Assembly (NCBI RefSeq): GCF_021739025.1
Contig: NZ_JAKKOT010000006.1
Span: 366,256-430,255, forward strand
From: Gordonia liuliyuniae
Lineage (GTDB): Bacteria; Actinomycetota; Actinomycetes; Mycobacteriales; Mycobacteriaceae
DNA: 64,000 nt
Reading direction: 5' to 3'
Shown here: positions 1-9,156 of the stretch, in pieces
Layout: each line of letters opens with the position of its first letter
Numbering within the stretch: position 1 is the first letter of the stretch
Translations under genes and position numbers: made by a program
Notes under the pieces: model-generated
The model's database searches: none
The model's input: only the letters and a program-made list of their open reading frames with translations
Told to the model about the DNA's origin: nothing

Positions 1-491
1 CACGCCTTGGTCACGAACGGCGACAGCGACGGCCCGTCTTTGAAGCCGGCCGATCCGGTGAATCCGAACGGGTTCACGGGCCCCTTGCCGTCGCCGGTCC
101 CCGGCAGGAAGGCGCAGCAGAGCGGTAGGGGCCAGTTTCGCATCTGCGTCCAGGTGAGGCGGTCGGCGCTGCGGGCGAAGCCGATATTCGCGCCGTCCGC
201 AGTCGTATAGGTGACGTAGTACAGACCGTCGGTGTGCCTCATGATGCTCGCATCGCGGATGTATCCGGACGACGGCCGGTACGCTGCTTTCGCGACGGGT
301 CGGAACTGCGTGCCGTCGCCCGACTCGTACACGTCCATGTCACGAGCGCTGGCATTGCTGAACGCGACCATCGTGTACCGCCACTGCTCCGGTGGTTCGG
401 CACCGCTGACGCCGGGGGTCGCGAACAGCAGGCCCGCCATGGCGAGCAACGTCACCGCCGCCACCGACGAGGCTCGAACGAGATCTCCCAT
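1..491 (-). CDS. Secreted GH43-like beta-propeller glycosidase, 5' part only
   Basis: This gene starts at ATG 489-491 and runs off the left edge, so about 163 N-terminal residues are visible. They begin MGDLVRASS and continue with a hydrophobic stretch ending in an Ala/Gly-rich site (GVSGAEPP), which looks like a signal peptide. The mature part contains RDASIMRHTDGLYYVTYTT, then IGFARSADRLTWTQM, the pattern of repeated blades seen in GH43/GH117-like five-bladed propeller glycosidases, many of which act on arabinan-type polysaccharides. A Cys-Cys pair follows further along. The catalytic acids cannot be checked because the C-terminal part is missing. The protein is inferred to be exported. Substrate and exact family are not known. 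Confidence 0.6.
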   Translation of the reverse strand, partial: MGDLVRASSVAAVTLLAMAGLLFATPGVSGAEPPEQWRYTMVAFSNASARDMDVYESGDGTQFRPVAKAAYRPSSGYIRDASIMRHTDGLYYVTYTTADGANIGFARSADRLTWTQMRNWPLPLCCAFLPGTGDGKGPVNPFGFTGSAGFKDGPSLSPFVTKA

Positions 492-680
492 CGCTGAATC
501 ATGACGAGAAGCGTCCGAACCACCAACCCCACCAGCCACAATGGCACCAGATCGTTACGTTTCCGGCGGCGAGGCCGGGACGACCGACCACGCGACCCCA
601 ACCAGTGGAATGTTTCGGCACTCCCCGACCGGGATACAGCATCCGGTGACCGCAACCACCTCAAAGCTGTGGAGAGAATC

Positions 681-860
681 ATGAACATCGTTCCGGGTGC
701 CGTCCTGTATCTGAGCAGTGGTGGCGGGTCGGCCGCCTACCGAGTGGCAGCGGTACGTCACTATCCGGTGGACTTCGTCGAGTTGGTACCCAGAGACGGC
801 GGCAAACGCGTCGGTATGGCCCTGTCGAAGGTGTCGAGCATCCTCCAACACACTCCCTGA
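681..860 (+). CDS. Small hypothetical protein (59 aa), possibly YodC-like
   Basis: A short reading frame starts at ATG 681 after a purine-rich GGAGAG at 671-676 and encodes MNIVPGAVLYLSSGGG... ending LQHTP. The composition (V-L-x-S-G-G, then a basic and hydrophobic stretch) vaguely recalls the small YodC/DUF2158 beta-barrel proteins, but this is only a resemblance. The frame stays open upstream to 501, but that extension reads as Arg-rich shadow sequence, so the internal ATG with a Shine-Dalgarno is preferred. Its stop directly abuts the convergent exporter gene. Function unknown. It may not be expressed. Confidence 0.4.
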   Translation: MNIVPGAVLYLSSGGGSAAYRVAAVRHYPVDFVELVPRDGGKRVGMALSKVSSILQHTP

Positions 861-1625
861 TCAGGCGAGCGCAAGATACGGCGCGAGGGCCAGCAACGCC
901 ACGATCAGCATGTTTTTCAAGACGTGGGTCGGCAGCGCGTGCGCGATCCGCCAGCCGATGATGACGCCCGCCAACTCGGGGATGCCGATCAGAGCGGCCA
1001 ACTGCCAGTCGATGCTGCCTTGAGTCGCGTAGCCGACCGAACCGACGAGAGCGATCACGATTGACTGCACCTGGCTCGCGGCCAACGACTCCAACACCGG
1101 CACTCCGCACGCGATCAGAGCCGGGACCGCCAGCATCGGCCCACCGATTCCGATGATCCCGCTGACGATGGACACGGCCAGGCCGAGCCCGACGATGGCT
1201 GCCGCGCGCGGGTGTCTACCAGACTCTCCCGCGTCGGCCTGACGATCGCGGACCCAGATGAGCACGGCTGCTGCAGTGACGAGAACCGCGAGCATGATTC
1301 CGAATACGCGCTCGGATACGGAGGAGTTCACGAGCACGCCGAGTGGCGTCCCGAGCACCCCTGTCGCAGCGAGCACTATCGCGGTTCGGCGGGTGTCAGG
1401 CGCACGAAGCTGCCCGGATTTGGCGAACGCCGCCGACCCGGCGAGTCCTGTCGCGACATGCGTGACGATGGCCGTTCCGGCGACGACAGGCGCCGACAGC
1501 CCGGTGAGGGTGAACAGACCGATCGTCGGCAGAACTCCGCCAGGGCCGAGCGCGGTGATGCCGATGCCGCCGACCAGGCCGAGAATCATCAAGGCCGCCA
1601 CAGTCAGCACTCCGAGATCAGCCAC
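861..1625 (-). CDS. TauE/SafE family sulfite or anion exporter
   Basis: This 254-residue integral membrane protein has about eight hydrophobic segments in two related halves, the hallmark of the TauE/SafE (DUF81) family that moves sulfite, sulfoacetate or other organosulfur anions across the inner membrane. Visible family features are the Gly/Pro-rich first helix hairpin (ITALGPGGVLPT) and the matching second-half motif (GIIGIGGPMLAVPALI). GTG 1625 is chosen as start because GGAAGG lies about 7 nt upstream. The open frame extends to 1742 but that part is hydrophilic. It lies downstream of comEC on the same strand, about 58 nt away, and could be co-transcribed. The substrate cannot be told from sequence. 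Confidence 0.8.
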   Translation of the reverse strand: MADLGVLTVAALMILGLVGGIGITALGPGGVLPTIGLFTLTGLSAPVVAGTAIVTHVATGLAGSAAFAKSGQLRAPDTRRTAIVLAATGVLGTPLGVLVNSSVSERVFGIMLAVLVTAAAVLIWVRDRQADAGESGRHPRAAAIVGLGLAVSIVSGIIGIGGPMLAVPALIACGVPVLESLAASQVQSIVIALVGSVGYATQGSIDWQLAALIGIPELAGVIIGWRIAHALPTHVLKNMLIVALLALAPYLALA

Positions 1626-1683
1626 ACCCGGACCTTCCCACACGGCGTGGTGACTCACGTCAGCAGCCCCGTCGACCGAACGC

Positions 1684-3153
1684 TCAATTGCGGGCCCTGA
1701 TTCTCGTCCGGATGAAATGCGCCGTGCCGGCACCGACGACAACGAGAATCACGGCCGCGAGCACCCCGGGCACCTGGGGCGAGACCCAGCCGGGACCGCC
1801 CAGACGGTCGGCGACGACGACGAGCCAACGGACTGGCGGTCCCGTCGCACGCACCAGGAGTTCGGCTGGCACGATCTGCACCCCGTACCGAGGCCCGAGC
1901 GCGCCGACCGCCGCCGCGAGGGTCCCGGCGACGCCGACGAGCGGGACCACCGGTGCCGCAAGTAGATTCGCAGGTACAGCGAAGACACTGACCTGCCCGC
2001 TGAGCGCGATCACCAGCGGCGTCGTCAAGATCTGCGCGGCCACCGTCATCGACAACAGGGCGGCAGCCCACTCGGGCACGCCACGGTTGGTCATCGCGAA
2101 ACGGATCGGCACCGACCACAGGACCAGACCGAGCGTCGCCGCCACGGACAGCGCGAACCCCGGTGCCAACGCCATCTCCGGCCACCACAGGACCACGACG
2201 ATCACCGCTGCGCCGAGCGCGGGCAATGCCTGCGACCGCCTGGACGACAGGACTGCCGCCAATCCGACACCGCCCATGACCGCCGCACGCAACACACTGT
2301 CGGTCGGCCGCACCACGATGACGAACCCGACGACGGCGACCACACCGACAACGAACACCGTGCGCGGCCGAGCACCCAAGCCGCGAACGCACAGCAGTAC
2401 CGCACCGACCACGAGCACGAGGTTCGCGCCGGACACCGCCAACAGGTGCGACAGGCCGGCCGCGCGGAAGTTGTCGCGTGTGGCCTGGTCGAGTCCGCTG
2501 GTGTCGCCCAGGATCAGGCCGGGCAGCAGACCACCGGCACGACCGCCGAGCGCGCCCGCTGCGATCTCGCGCAGCCGGAGCCGCACGACGCCTGCCGCGC
2601 GCTGCCACCACGGAGCGACGCCGAGTCTGCGCACGTCACCGACCGCGGTGAGGTCCGCGGCGACGAGACGATCTCGGCCGGGCGCGGCCGCCTCGGCGAT
2701 GCGGACCCGCGCCGACAGCCGATCCCCCGGCAGCAGATCGCCGACGTCCGACGACGCGGTCAGCCGCGCGGCCACCGGACGTTGAGTACGCCCGGACACC
2801 GCGTCCACCTGGACGGCGACGCTGAATCGGTGCTGCCCCGGCCAGTACATCGGGTCGCCGTCGACGGTCATCGCGACGACGGGCTTACCGACGGTGTCGG
2901 CTATCGGTGCGGCATCGACGGCGGCGATCCGCAGCAATGCCACCGCGCCCGCCGCCGCGCCGATCCCGCACACTGCGGCCACCGTCACCGCCGCCTGCCG
3001 ACGGTGCGGATCACGACTCCACCATCCGGCGGCGGCCGCGCCGACGGCGAGCAGCCCGACAACGACTCGCGACCCGCCGGTCGGCACGAGAAGTGTCACG
3101 ACGGTCGTCGCCCAGCAGGCTGCCGCGGGCGCGGCCAACCGGAGGTCGATCAT
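1684..3153 (-). CDS. comEC: ComEC/Rec2-family competence membrane protein
   Basis: A 489-residue polytopic membrane protein. It begins with a hydrophobic N-terminus, then an OB-like soluble region (about residues 85-180, including GDRLSARVRIAEA), then the conserved competence core with LLPGLILGDTSGLD and GLSHLLAVSGANLVLV, followed by many membrane helices. This is the ComEC channel through which single-stranded DNA crosses the membrane in transformable bacteria. The metallo-beta-lactamase-like domain of long ComEC forms is absent, as is common in mycobacterial-type proteins. Its start overlaps the comEA stop by one base, so the two are translationally coupled. No other competence genes are in the window, so actual DNA uptake is unproven. 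Confidence 0.9.
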   Translation of the reverse strand: MIDLRLAAPAAACWATTVVTLLVPTGGSRVVVGLLAVGAAAAGWWSRDPHRRQAAVTVAAVCGIGAAAGAVALLRIAAVDAAPIADTVGKPVVAMTVDGDPMYWPGQHRFSVAVQVDAVSGRTQRPVAARLTASSDVGDLLPGDRLSARVRIAEAAAPGRDRLVAADLTAVGDVRRLGVAPWWQRAAGVVRLRLREIAAGALGGRAGGLLPGLILGDTSGLDQATRDNFRAAGLSHLLAVSGANLVLVVGAVLLCVRGLGARPRTVFVVGVVAVVGFVIVVRPTDSVLRAAVMGGVGLAAVLSSRRSQALPALGAAVIVVVLWWPEMALAPGFALSVAATLGLVLWSVPIRFAMTNRGVPEWAAALLSMTVAAQILTTPLVIALSGQVSVFAVPANLLAAPVVPLVGVAGTLAAAVGALGPRYGVQIVPAELLVRATGPPVRWLVVVADRLGGPGWVSPQVPGVLAAVILVVVGAGTAHFIRTRIRARN

Positions 3154-4163
3154 CAGCCGACGGCGACCAGCGGGCGCAGCTTGGCCAGCCGCCCCTCACC
3201 GATACCGTCGACTTCCGCGAGCTGGTCGACTGACGCGAAGGCACCGTTGGCCTCCCGCCACGCGATGATCGACTGCGCCGTCACCGGTCCCACCCCCGGC
3301 AGCGCATCGAGTTCCGCCTCGGTAGCCGTGTTCAGATTCACCAACTGGCCCGCGCCGGCGGAATCGCCCGACCCCGACTTCCCGCCAGACCCCGAGGCCC
3401 CGCCAGACCCCGCCGCCCCGCCGGAACCAACCACCGCGCTGCGGACCTGGCCGTCGCCCTTCTGCCCGACCAGGATCTGATCGCCGTCGTGCACGATCTG
3501 CGCCAGGTTCAGACTCATCGTGTCGGCGTTCGGACGGGTGCCGCCCGCCCGCGCCAGCGCGTCGGCCACGCGCGACTCGGCCGCCAGTCGCACCAGGCCC
3601 GGCCGGCGCACCAGACCGACCACACTGACGACGACCTCCGCAGGTGTGTTCTTTTCACTCGTGGCCGCCGGGACATCGGGCGTCGACGGCGGCGTCGAGC
3701 CGGCCGTGGCGTCGAATGCCACCAACGGTGTCGCCGGCTCGTTCTGCTTCAGCAGCGAGTAGCCTGCGAAACCGCATCCGATCAACCCGACCAGGATCAA
3801 CCCGATGGCGGCCGGAGGCAGCATGGTCCAACGTCTGCGGGGCGCCTCCCACTCGTCGTACTCGTCGTCGCCCGTCTCATCGTGGGCCGTCTCGTTGTCG
3901 CCCGTCTCACCGTGGACCGCAGCTTCCGCGTCCTCCTCGTCGAGACACTCGAACCCAGACGACCGGCGCGCGTTCCACGTCTGCCTCCCCCGCCGAGTGT
4001 CAAGCCAGTCCGGCATCGCCGTCTCGCCCCACCGGTCGGCGACGACGTCGTTGCTCTCGTCATCGCGTTCGTCGGCTGGCGTGTCGGCGCGCGCGCTGAT
4101 CAGTCGTGACAATCGATCCGGCCCAGAGTCGCGGTCCCGGCCCGCCCGCAGTTCCATCCCCAT
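3153..4163 (-). CDS. comEA: ComEA-family helix-hairpin-helix DNA-binding protein
   Basis: This 336-residue protein has a long acidic cytoplasmic N-terminus (about 1-108), one membrane helix (about 112-135, AAIGLILVGLIGCGFAGYSL), an SLBB-like domain (about 170-240, VSVVGLVRRPGLVRL), a Gly/Ser linker and a C-terminal helix-hairpin-helix repeat (about 272-336) with LVNLNTATEAELDALPGVGP. ComEA binds double-stranded DNA outside the membrane and hands it to ComEC, which follows immediately. The glycine-serine linker and the acidic N-terminal extension are longer than in Bacillus ComEA. It is probably the first gene of the comEA-comEC transcript. Confidence 0.92.
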   Translation of the reverse strand: MGMELRAGRDRDSGPDRLSRLISARADTPADERDDESNDVVADRWGETAMPDWLDTRRGRQTWNARRSSGFECLDEEDAEAAVHGETGDNETAHDETGDDEYDEWEAPRRRWTMLPPAAIGLILVGLIGCGFAGYSLLKQNEPATPLVAFDATAGSTPPSTPDVPAATSEKNTPAEVVVSVVGLVRRPGLVRLAAESRVADALARAGGTRPNADTMSLNLAQIVHDGDQILVGQKGDGQVRSAVVGSGGAAGSGGASGSGGKSGSGDSAGAGQLVNLNTATEAELDALPGVGPVTAQSIIAWREANGAFASVDQLAEVDGIGEGRLAKLRPLVAVG

Positions 4164-4276
4164 GCGTGGACGGTAGGTCGCGACACCGCATCACGAAAGG
4201 CTCGAACCGGTAAAACCGCCCAACTGTGGATGGCCCGCTGGTTGTCCACAGCTGTGGCGCATCACGAGAGCCCAGT

Positions 4277-4319
4277 CGAGTGAGCCAGGCGAGTGAGTCA
4301 GACGAGTGAGTCAGTCGAG
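4277..4319. repeat. 13-bp tandem repeat at the 3' end of degV
   Basis: Three and a fraction copies of a 13-bp unit (cgagtgagtcaga and variants cgagtgagccagg and cgagtgagtcagt) lie head to tail. The last copy contains the degV stop codon at 4311-4313. A copy-number change would leave the degV reading frame almost untouched. There is no associated protein motif. Confidence 0.75.
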
Positions 4320-5159
4320 CGGGTTCAGCCCGAAGCCGAGAGCGACCCCGACGGCGCCGGGACCGACATGGGTGCCGAGTACCGGACCGAGATCGACGAT
4401 CAAGGACGACGTGACGTCGTCGACGCGTTCGAGCATCGTGTCGAGGAGTTCCGACGCGAGGTCCGGGTTCTGACAGTGCTGGACACCGAGTGTCACCGGT
4501 TCCCCGTCGGCGAGTTCGACGGCGGCGTCGACCATCTTCGCGATCGCTTTCGTCATGGTCCGGTGCCGTTCCCGCAAAGCCAGGAGTCCGTCGGACATGT
4601 GCAGGATCGGTTTGATCGACAACGCCGAACCCAACAGGCGGCCGGTGAGGCTGAGTCGGCCGCTGTGGCGCAGGTTGTCGAGGCTCTGCACGCACAGCAT
4701 CGACTCCGCGGTCGCCGCGGCACGCACCGCCGCCTCGTACACCTCGTCGCGGGTCGCGCCGGCCTCCGCGGCCTGCACGGCTGCCATCGTCGTCAATCCG
4801 AGGGACACACCGACCGACCGCGAGTCGACCACGCGGACCTCACCGTCGACGGCGTCGGCGGCCAGTCGCGCCGCGCTCCACGTTCCGGACAGTCGACGTG
4901 ACATGTGGACGGCGACCACGCCGTCGCCGTCACTGCGTGCGACCGCTTCCTCGTACGCGCGGCGCAGATCCGCCAGGCTCGCGCCCGACGTGGTGGCACC
5001 CGACGCTGCGACGACATCGGGCGGGACATCGTCGCGGCCTTCGAGGTACTCGGTCCCGTCGTCGAGGGTCACATGCAGCGGGACCTGGGTGATCGTGTGG
5101 ACATCGGTCAGTGACGCAGGCAACCGCGATGATGAATCGGTGACGATGACGACAGGCAC
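4311..5159 (-). CDS. DegV family fatty-acid-binding protein (FakB-like)
   Basis: A 282-residue DegV protein. It opens with VVIVTDSSSRLPASL, the DegV signature that contacts the fatty-acid carboxylate, and keeps the later segments DDVPPDVVAASGATTSGASL and VVDSRSVGVSLGL. Proteins of this family (FakB in Firmicutes) hold a fatty acid while the kinase FakA phosphorylates it. A FakA-like DAK protein is encoded at 17140-18783 in this window, so partnership is a reasonable inference. In M. tuberculosis the counterpart Rv2417c sits in the same position between the com and octT genes, but eis, which separates it from comEA there, is absent here. Confidence 0.88.
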   Translation of the reverse strand: MPVVIVTDSSSRLPASLTDVHTITQVPLHVTLDDGTEYLEGRDDVPPDVVAASGATTSGASLADLRRAYEEAVARSDGDGVVAVHMSRRLSGTWSAARLAADAVDGEVRVVDSRSVGVSLGLTTMAAVQAAEAGATRDEVYEAAVRAAATAESMLCVQSLDNLRHSGRLSLTGRLLGSALSIKPILHMSDGLLALRERHRTMTKAIAKMVDAAVELADGEPVTLGVQHCQNPDLASELLDTMLERVDDVTSSLIVDLGPVLGTHVGPGAVGVALGFGLNPLD

Positions 5160-5161
5160 GG

Positions 5162-5899
5162 TTACACGTTAACCGGTGTCGGTTCCGTGGCGAGCGCCCC
5201 CTCGACGACGGGAGCGGTCACCTCGGCGATCGCAGCGTGCGTGGAGACACTCCAGTGGATGCCGTCGGGATTCATCGTCGTGTCCGGATCGGCGAACGCG
5301 GCCGCCGTCGTCTCGTAGAACGACACCGTCGGCAGATCGTGTGCGCGCGCCCACCGTTCGATCGCGGTGGTCGTCGCGATACGTCCGGGGTGCGCGTTGC
5401 CGTAGTAGGGGCTGTCGTGCGTCGGCGGCAGACAGACGACGATCGGCAGGTCGGGCCGCAGGTGCGCGACGGCTCCGCGGACCTTCTCGTAGTAGTCGAC
5501 GGTCACCCGGGGCGGTAGCGCCATCGGCCAGCCGAGCGGCGACAGTCGCGGCTGCAGCCATGCGTAGGCGTCGCGCACACGCTGACGCAGCGCCGCGGGC
5601 CGGATGTATCTGATCTGTTCACGCAACGCCGTCGGAAGCGGTGACGGCAGCGAGTCCATCCCGCCGTACGCGAGGACCAGGACGTCGGCCTGCGGAAGTT
5701 CGGCCCAGATCCGCGGATCCTGGGTCGTCGCCCACCACACGTCGCGGCTCGTCCAGCCGATGCGGGCGAACAGTTCGACGCGCCGCCCGACCCGCTCGCC
5801 GACGATGTTCGGCCAGATCCGCCGATCGTCGGCGGCCAGACCACCCGTCTCGTCGTAGTACGACAGGGAGTCCCCGAGGACAAGAACCGAACCGGACAC
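5162..5899 (-). CDS. octT: SGNH-family diglucosylglycerate octanoyltransferase
   Basis: This 245-residue SGNH/GDSL protein carries the nucleophile block [12 protein letters not shown] at the N-terminus, a central block with [10 protein letters not shown] and the C-terminal catalytic Asp-x-x-His as [10 protein letters not shown]. OctT (Rv2418c) transfers octanoate to diglucosylglycerate early in methylglucose lipopolysaccharide synthesis. That assignment rests on position: degV is directly upstream in coding order terms on one side and gpgP, the other early enzyme of that pathway, on the other. Sequence alone shows only an SGNH acyl-transferase or esterase. It ends two bases before the degV start codon region, suggesting one transcript. 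Confidence 0.8.
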   Translation of the reverse strand: MSGSVLVLGDSLSYYDETGGLAADDRRIWPNIVGERVGRRVELFARIGWTSRDVWWATTQDPRIWAELPQADVLVLAYGGMDSLPSPLPTALREQIRYIRPAALRQRVRDAYAWLQPRLSPLGWPMALPPRVTVDYYEKVRGAVAHLRPDLPIVVCLPPTHDSPYYGNAHPGRIATTTAIERWARAHDLPTVSFYETTAAAFADPDTTMNPDGIHWSVSTHAAIAEVTAPVVEGALATEPTPVNV

Positions 5900-5929
5900 G
5901 CGTGCTCCTAGCTGTTGGCCGCTCTGACG

Positions 5930-6637
5930 TTACTGGACAGCTGATTCGGCCGACGCGTTCCACACGTCCAGCCGCCACACGGGAGGGTCTGTGTCGGTCG
6001 TCGAATGCCCCGACAGCTGAACCCACGCAGTGTTGGCGAGACCGCCGAGGATCGGCCAGTTCGCGACGGGCAGCCCGAGGAGGCTCGCCGTCAACGCGGC
6101 GATGCACCCGCCGTGCGCCACCAGCACCACGGGGGCGTCGGGATCGTTGCCGTTCCCCCAGTCGTCGAGGCCCGCGACGAGTTCGGCCACCACCGGGACC
6201 ATGCGCGCGGCGACGTCGACCCGACTCTCCCCGCCCGGCGGCGACCAGGTCGCGTCGTCGCGCCAGTGCCGGCGTGCGCCCGGCATCGCGGCGTCGACGT
6301 CGGCATGCGTCATTCCCTGCCAGTCGCCGAGATGCGTCTCGCGCAGACGCTGATCGGTGGTGACGTCCTGACCGGTCACCGTACCGACGGCCGTGGCGGT
6401 CTCGTGGGCACGACGCAGGTCAGACGCCAGGATCACCAACGGCGACCTGGTGGCCATCGACTCCCCGGCGATCCGCGCTTGCTCGACGCCCAGATCCGAC
6501 AGATCGGTGTCGAGCTGGCCCTGCATCCGTTGCGTCGCGTTGTAGACCGTCTGGCCGTGGCGCAGCAGGATCAGGCGGCGTACGCGCGGCGTCAGTCGCT
6601 CGACGCTGGAGTCGCCCGGATCCGGGTCGCCTCTCAC
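5930..6637 (-). CDS. gpgP: Glucosyl-3-phosphoglycerate phosphatase, histidine phosphatase family
   Basis: A 235-residue histidine phosphatase. The catalytic box LILLRHGQTVYNATQRMQGQ lies at about residues 20-40, a conserved acid at about 105 (LRETHLGDWQG) and the second histidine near 175 (VVLVAHGGCIA). GpgP removes phosphate from glucosyl-3-phosphoglycerate to give glucosylglycerate, the precursor used by OctT next door. The gene overlaps the end of rsfS by four bases. Other members of this superfamily hydrolyse phosphoglycerate or act more broadly, so the name relies on conserved order with Rv2418c-Rv2421c. Confidence 0.85.
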   Translation of the reverse strand: MRGDPDPGDSSVERLTPRVRRLILLRHGQTVYNATQRMQGQLDTDLSDLGVEQARIAGESMATRSPLVILASDLRRAHETATAVGTVTGQDVTTDQRLRETHLGDWQGMTHADVDAAMPGARRHWRDDATWSPPGGESRVDVAARMVPVVAELVAGLDDWGNGNDPDAPVVLVAHGGCIAALTASLLGLPVANWPILGGLANTAWVQLSGHSTTDTDPPVWRLDVWNASAESAVQ

Positions 6638-7050
6638 TCCGAGCCCGGCACGAGGTCGTCGTCGCGGTCGCCTTCGGGCCGGGCGGCGGGCTCGACACCG
6701 TCGAGCTCGACCAGCGGGCAGTCCTTCCAGAGCCGTTCCAGACCGTAGAAGTCACGTTCGTCGTCGTGTTGGACGTGCACGACGAGCTCGCCGTAGTCCA
6801 AGAGCGCCCAGCGGCCCTCGCGGGTGCCCTCACGGCGGAGCGGCTGGTGGCCGGCCGCACGCAACTTGTCTTCGACCTCTTCGACGATCGAGGTGACCTG
6901 GCGCTCGTTGTCGGCCGACGCGATCAGGAAGATGTCGGTGATGACGAGCTGTTCGGAGACGTCGATTGCGGCGACGTTCGTCGCCAGTCGATCGACGGCC
7001 GCATGGGCGGCGATGGTCGCCATCGCGGTGGATTCTTCAGACGCGCTCAC
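6634..7050 (-). CDS. rsfS: Ribosome silencing factor RsfS
   Basis: This 138-residue RsfS/Iojap (DUF143) protein binds ribosomal protein L14 on the large subunit and blocks subunit joining when nutrients are short. Visible signatures are [20 protein letters not shown], then [20 protein letters not shown] and [13 protein letters not shown]. The core fills residues 10-115, followed by an acidic tail. It overlaps nadD by 14 bases upstream and gpgP by four downstream, giving a tightly packed nadD-rsfS-gpgP-octT string. Confidence 0.95.
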   Translation of the reverse strand: MSASEESTAMATIAAHAAVDRLATNVAAIDVSEQLVITDIFLIASADNERQVTSIVEEVEDKLRAAGHQPLRREGTREGRWALLDYGELVVHVQHDDERDFYGLERLWKDCPLVELDGVEPAARPEGDRDDDLVPGSE

Positions 7051-7699
7051 TGGGTTCCTTTCGGTACAGACCGTGCTTGGCGATGTATTGCACGACGCCG
7101 TCGGGCACCAGGTACCAGACGGGTCGTCCCGCAGCGGCGCGGTCGCGGCAGTCGGTCGACGAGATCGCCAGGGCGGGGATCTCGATAAGCTGCAACGACC
7201 GGGCGGGTTTGGTCGCCAGATGTTCGGTCAGATGTTTGACGTTCAGTTCGTATCCGGGCCGCGACACGCCGATGAAGTTCGCGAGCTCGAAAAGTCCTTC
7301 CCAATCATGCCAGGTCAGGATGGTCTCGAGCGCATCGGCACCGGTGATGAAGTAGAGCTCGTCGTCCGGGAACGCGTCACGCAGGTCACGGAGCGTGTCG
7401 ACGGTGTAGGTGACGCCCTCGCGTTCGATGTCGACGCGGCTCACCGTGAACCGCGGGTTGGACGCGGTCGCGACGACGGTCATCAGGTACCGGTGTTCGG
7501 CCGGGCTGACCATCCGGGACGGGTCGGAGGCGTGCTCGCCCTCCTTCTGCCACGGTCGACCGGTCGGGACGAAGATCACCTGGTCGAGTTTCACCCGGTC
7601 GGCGACTTCGCTCGCGGCGACGAGGTGGCCGTTGTGGATCGGGTCGAATGTGCCGCCCATGACGCCGATCCGGCGCGGTCGCGCGGTCTCCGATGACAT
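7037..7699 (-). CDS. nadD: Nicotinate-nucleotide adenylyltransferase
   Basis: A 220-residue NadD. The nucleotidyltransferase motif [16 protein letters not shown] is near the N-terminus, the dinucleotide-binding segment is [18 protein letters not shown] and the C-terminal [13 protein letters not shown] corresponds to the usual SSTxIR motif with Cys in place of Ile. It adenylates nicotinate mononucleotide to deamido-NAD. It is the first gene of the string running to octT, with about 48 bases of non-coding DNA before the upstream VWA gene. Confidence 0.96.
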   Translation of the reverse strand: MSSETARPRRIGVMGGTFDPIHNGHLVAASEVADRVKLDQVIFVPTGRPWQKEGEHASDPSRMVSPAEHRYLMTVVATASNPRFTVSRVDIEREGVTYTVDTLRDLRDAFPDDELYFITGADALETILTWHDWEGLFELANFIGVSRPGYELNVKHLTEHLATKPARSLQLIEIPALAISSTDCRDRAAAGRPVWYLVPDGVVQYIAKHGLYRKEPSERV

Positions 7700-7747
7700 G
7701 GACGGTGAGTTTACGCGGTGCGCCCCAGTGTCATTCCGGTAGCAGCC

Positions 7748-9151
7748 TCACACCGGCAGCAGATCGGCGATCACACGACCGAGTTGATCGGCGTTGCGGC
7801 ATTCGAACATGTCGACTTCGGCGGCGTAGACGCTCGCCGACGAGTCGCCCGAATCCCACGCCTGCTTGCGTTCCGGGTTGAGCCAGTACGCGTTGCGGAC
7901 CCGTTCGCGGATCTTCGCCAGCGAGTCGGCGTGCGCGGGCCGGAAGTTGTTGCGGGCGTCGCCGAGGATGAGCAGCGCGCTGCGGTGCGTCAACGAGTCC
8001 AGATACGTCTGCGCGAACCCCTTCAACATGTGTCCGTAGTCGGAGTGTCCGTCGCGGGTGCTGATCCGCGCCGTCGACAGCATCTCCGTCATGCGGGTGC
8101 CGAACTGCGTGTCGTCGTTCCCGTGGGCGAAGAAGTCGGTGACCTCGTCGACCGTGTCGACAAAGGCGAACACCCGGACGTTGGAGAACTGTTGGCGCAG
8201 CGCATACACGAGTTGGAGGGTGAACTGGCTGAATCCGGCGACCGACCCGGAGACGTCGCAGATGATGATCAGTTCGGGTTTGCCCGGCCGCGGTTTGCGA
8301 CGCCGCAGGTCGATCGGCACCCCGCCGGTCGACATCGACGCGCGGAGGGTGGCGCGGACGTCGACGGCGGCGTGCTTGTTGCGGCGACGTCGGAACTCCA
8401 GTTTCGCCGCGAGCAGACGCGCGATCGGGTCGATGGTGCGCCGCATCTTGATCATGTCCTGGGCGTTCGCCGAGAAGAAGTCGATGTTCTCCGGCAGTTT
8501 CGGCACCGCGTACGACGACACCGCGTCCCGTCCGCGGACCTCCGCCATCCGGCGCTGCGTCTCGGTGGTGACGGCCTCGCGCAGCCGGTCGGTCGCACCG
8601 CGGGCGGCCTGCCGGTTGAGGGCGTCGGTGCCCGCCCGCTCGCCGTCGCTGCCCTGGCCGCCGGCCATCGCGGCGGCGATCCGCGCGATCAACGTCTGCG
8701 GCGAGATCTGCGACATAGCCTGGTACACCGAATACGATTCGCCGCGCGCCGACTCGTATCGCCCCATCTCGGCGACGATCGACGCGACCAACTGGTCGAA
8801 ACGCCCATCGGCCGTCGCCTCCGGATCGGCGAGGACGTCGACGATCATCTCACGCAGTGCCTCGACGTCGACGTCGCCGTCCTCGTCGCTCGGCATCTCG
8901 AACGCCTCAAGGCGCGCCGCGTTGCCGAGCGGGAACCAGAGTTCGAAACACAGGTCGAACGTGTCGCGGTGGTTGTGGTCCGACAGCAGGGTCGCCGCGA
9001 GCCCTTCGCGCAGCGACTCACGGTCGAGCAGGTCGAGGACAGTCATGGCCTGCCCCGCGTCGATCAGGTTCGACGGCCCGACAGTGATCCCTCGCCCGCG
9101 CAGATCCTCGACGAAACCCGTCAGCGTGTCGACGACCGCCTCGGCGCCCAT
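7748..9151 (-). CDS. VWA domain protein, CoxE-like
   Basis: This 467-residue protein has a helical N-terminal half and a von Willebrand A domain in the second half. The metal-binding MIDAS motif is CDVSGSVAGFS at about 292-302, and the conserved tail includes LLILGDARNNFRPAHA, WLNPERKQAWDSGDS and the C-terminal MFECRNADQLGRV. This architecture matches the CoxE family, whose members work with MoxR AAA+ ATPases. The partner ATPase ends five bases upstream. The equivalent pair in M. tuberculosis (Rv2425c-Rv2426c) also follows proA. No carbon monoxide dehydrogenase genes are nearby, so the client of this chaperone pair is unknown. Confidence 0.85.
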   Translation of the reverse strand: MGAEAVVDTLTGFVEDLRGRGITVGPSNLIDAGQAMTVLDLLDRESLREGLAATLLSDHNHRDTFDLCFELWFPLGNAARLEAFEMPSDEDGDVDVEALREMIVDVLADPEATADGRFDQLVASIVAEMGRYESARGESYSVYQAMSQISPQTLIARIAAAMAGGQGSDGERAGTDALNRQAARGATDRLREAVTTETQRRMAEVRGRDAVSSYAVPKLPENIDFFSANAQDMIKMRRTIDPIARLLAAKLEFRRRRNKHAAVDVRATLRASMSTGGVPIDLRRRKPRPGKPELIIICDVSGSVAGFSQFTLQLVYALRQQFSNVRVFAFVDTVDEVTDFFAHGNDDTQFGTRMTEMLSTARISTRDGHSDYGHMLKGFAQTYLDSLTHRSALLILGDARNNFRPAHADSLAKIRERVRNAYWLNPERKQAWDSGDSSASVYAAEVDMFECRNADQLGRVIADLLPV

Positions 9152-9156
9152 GCGCC

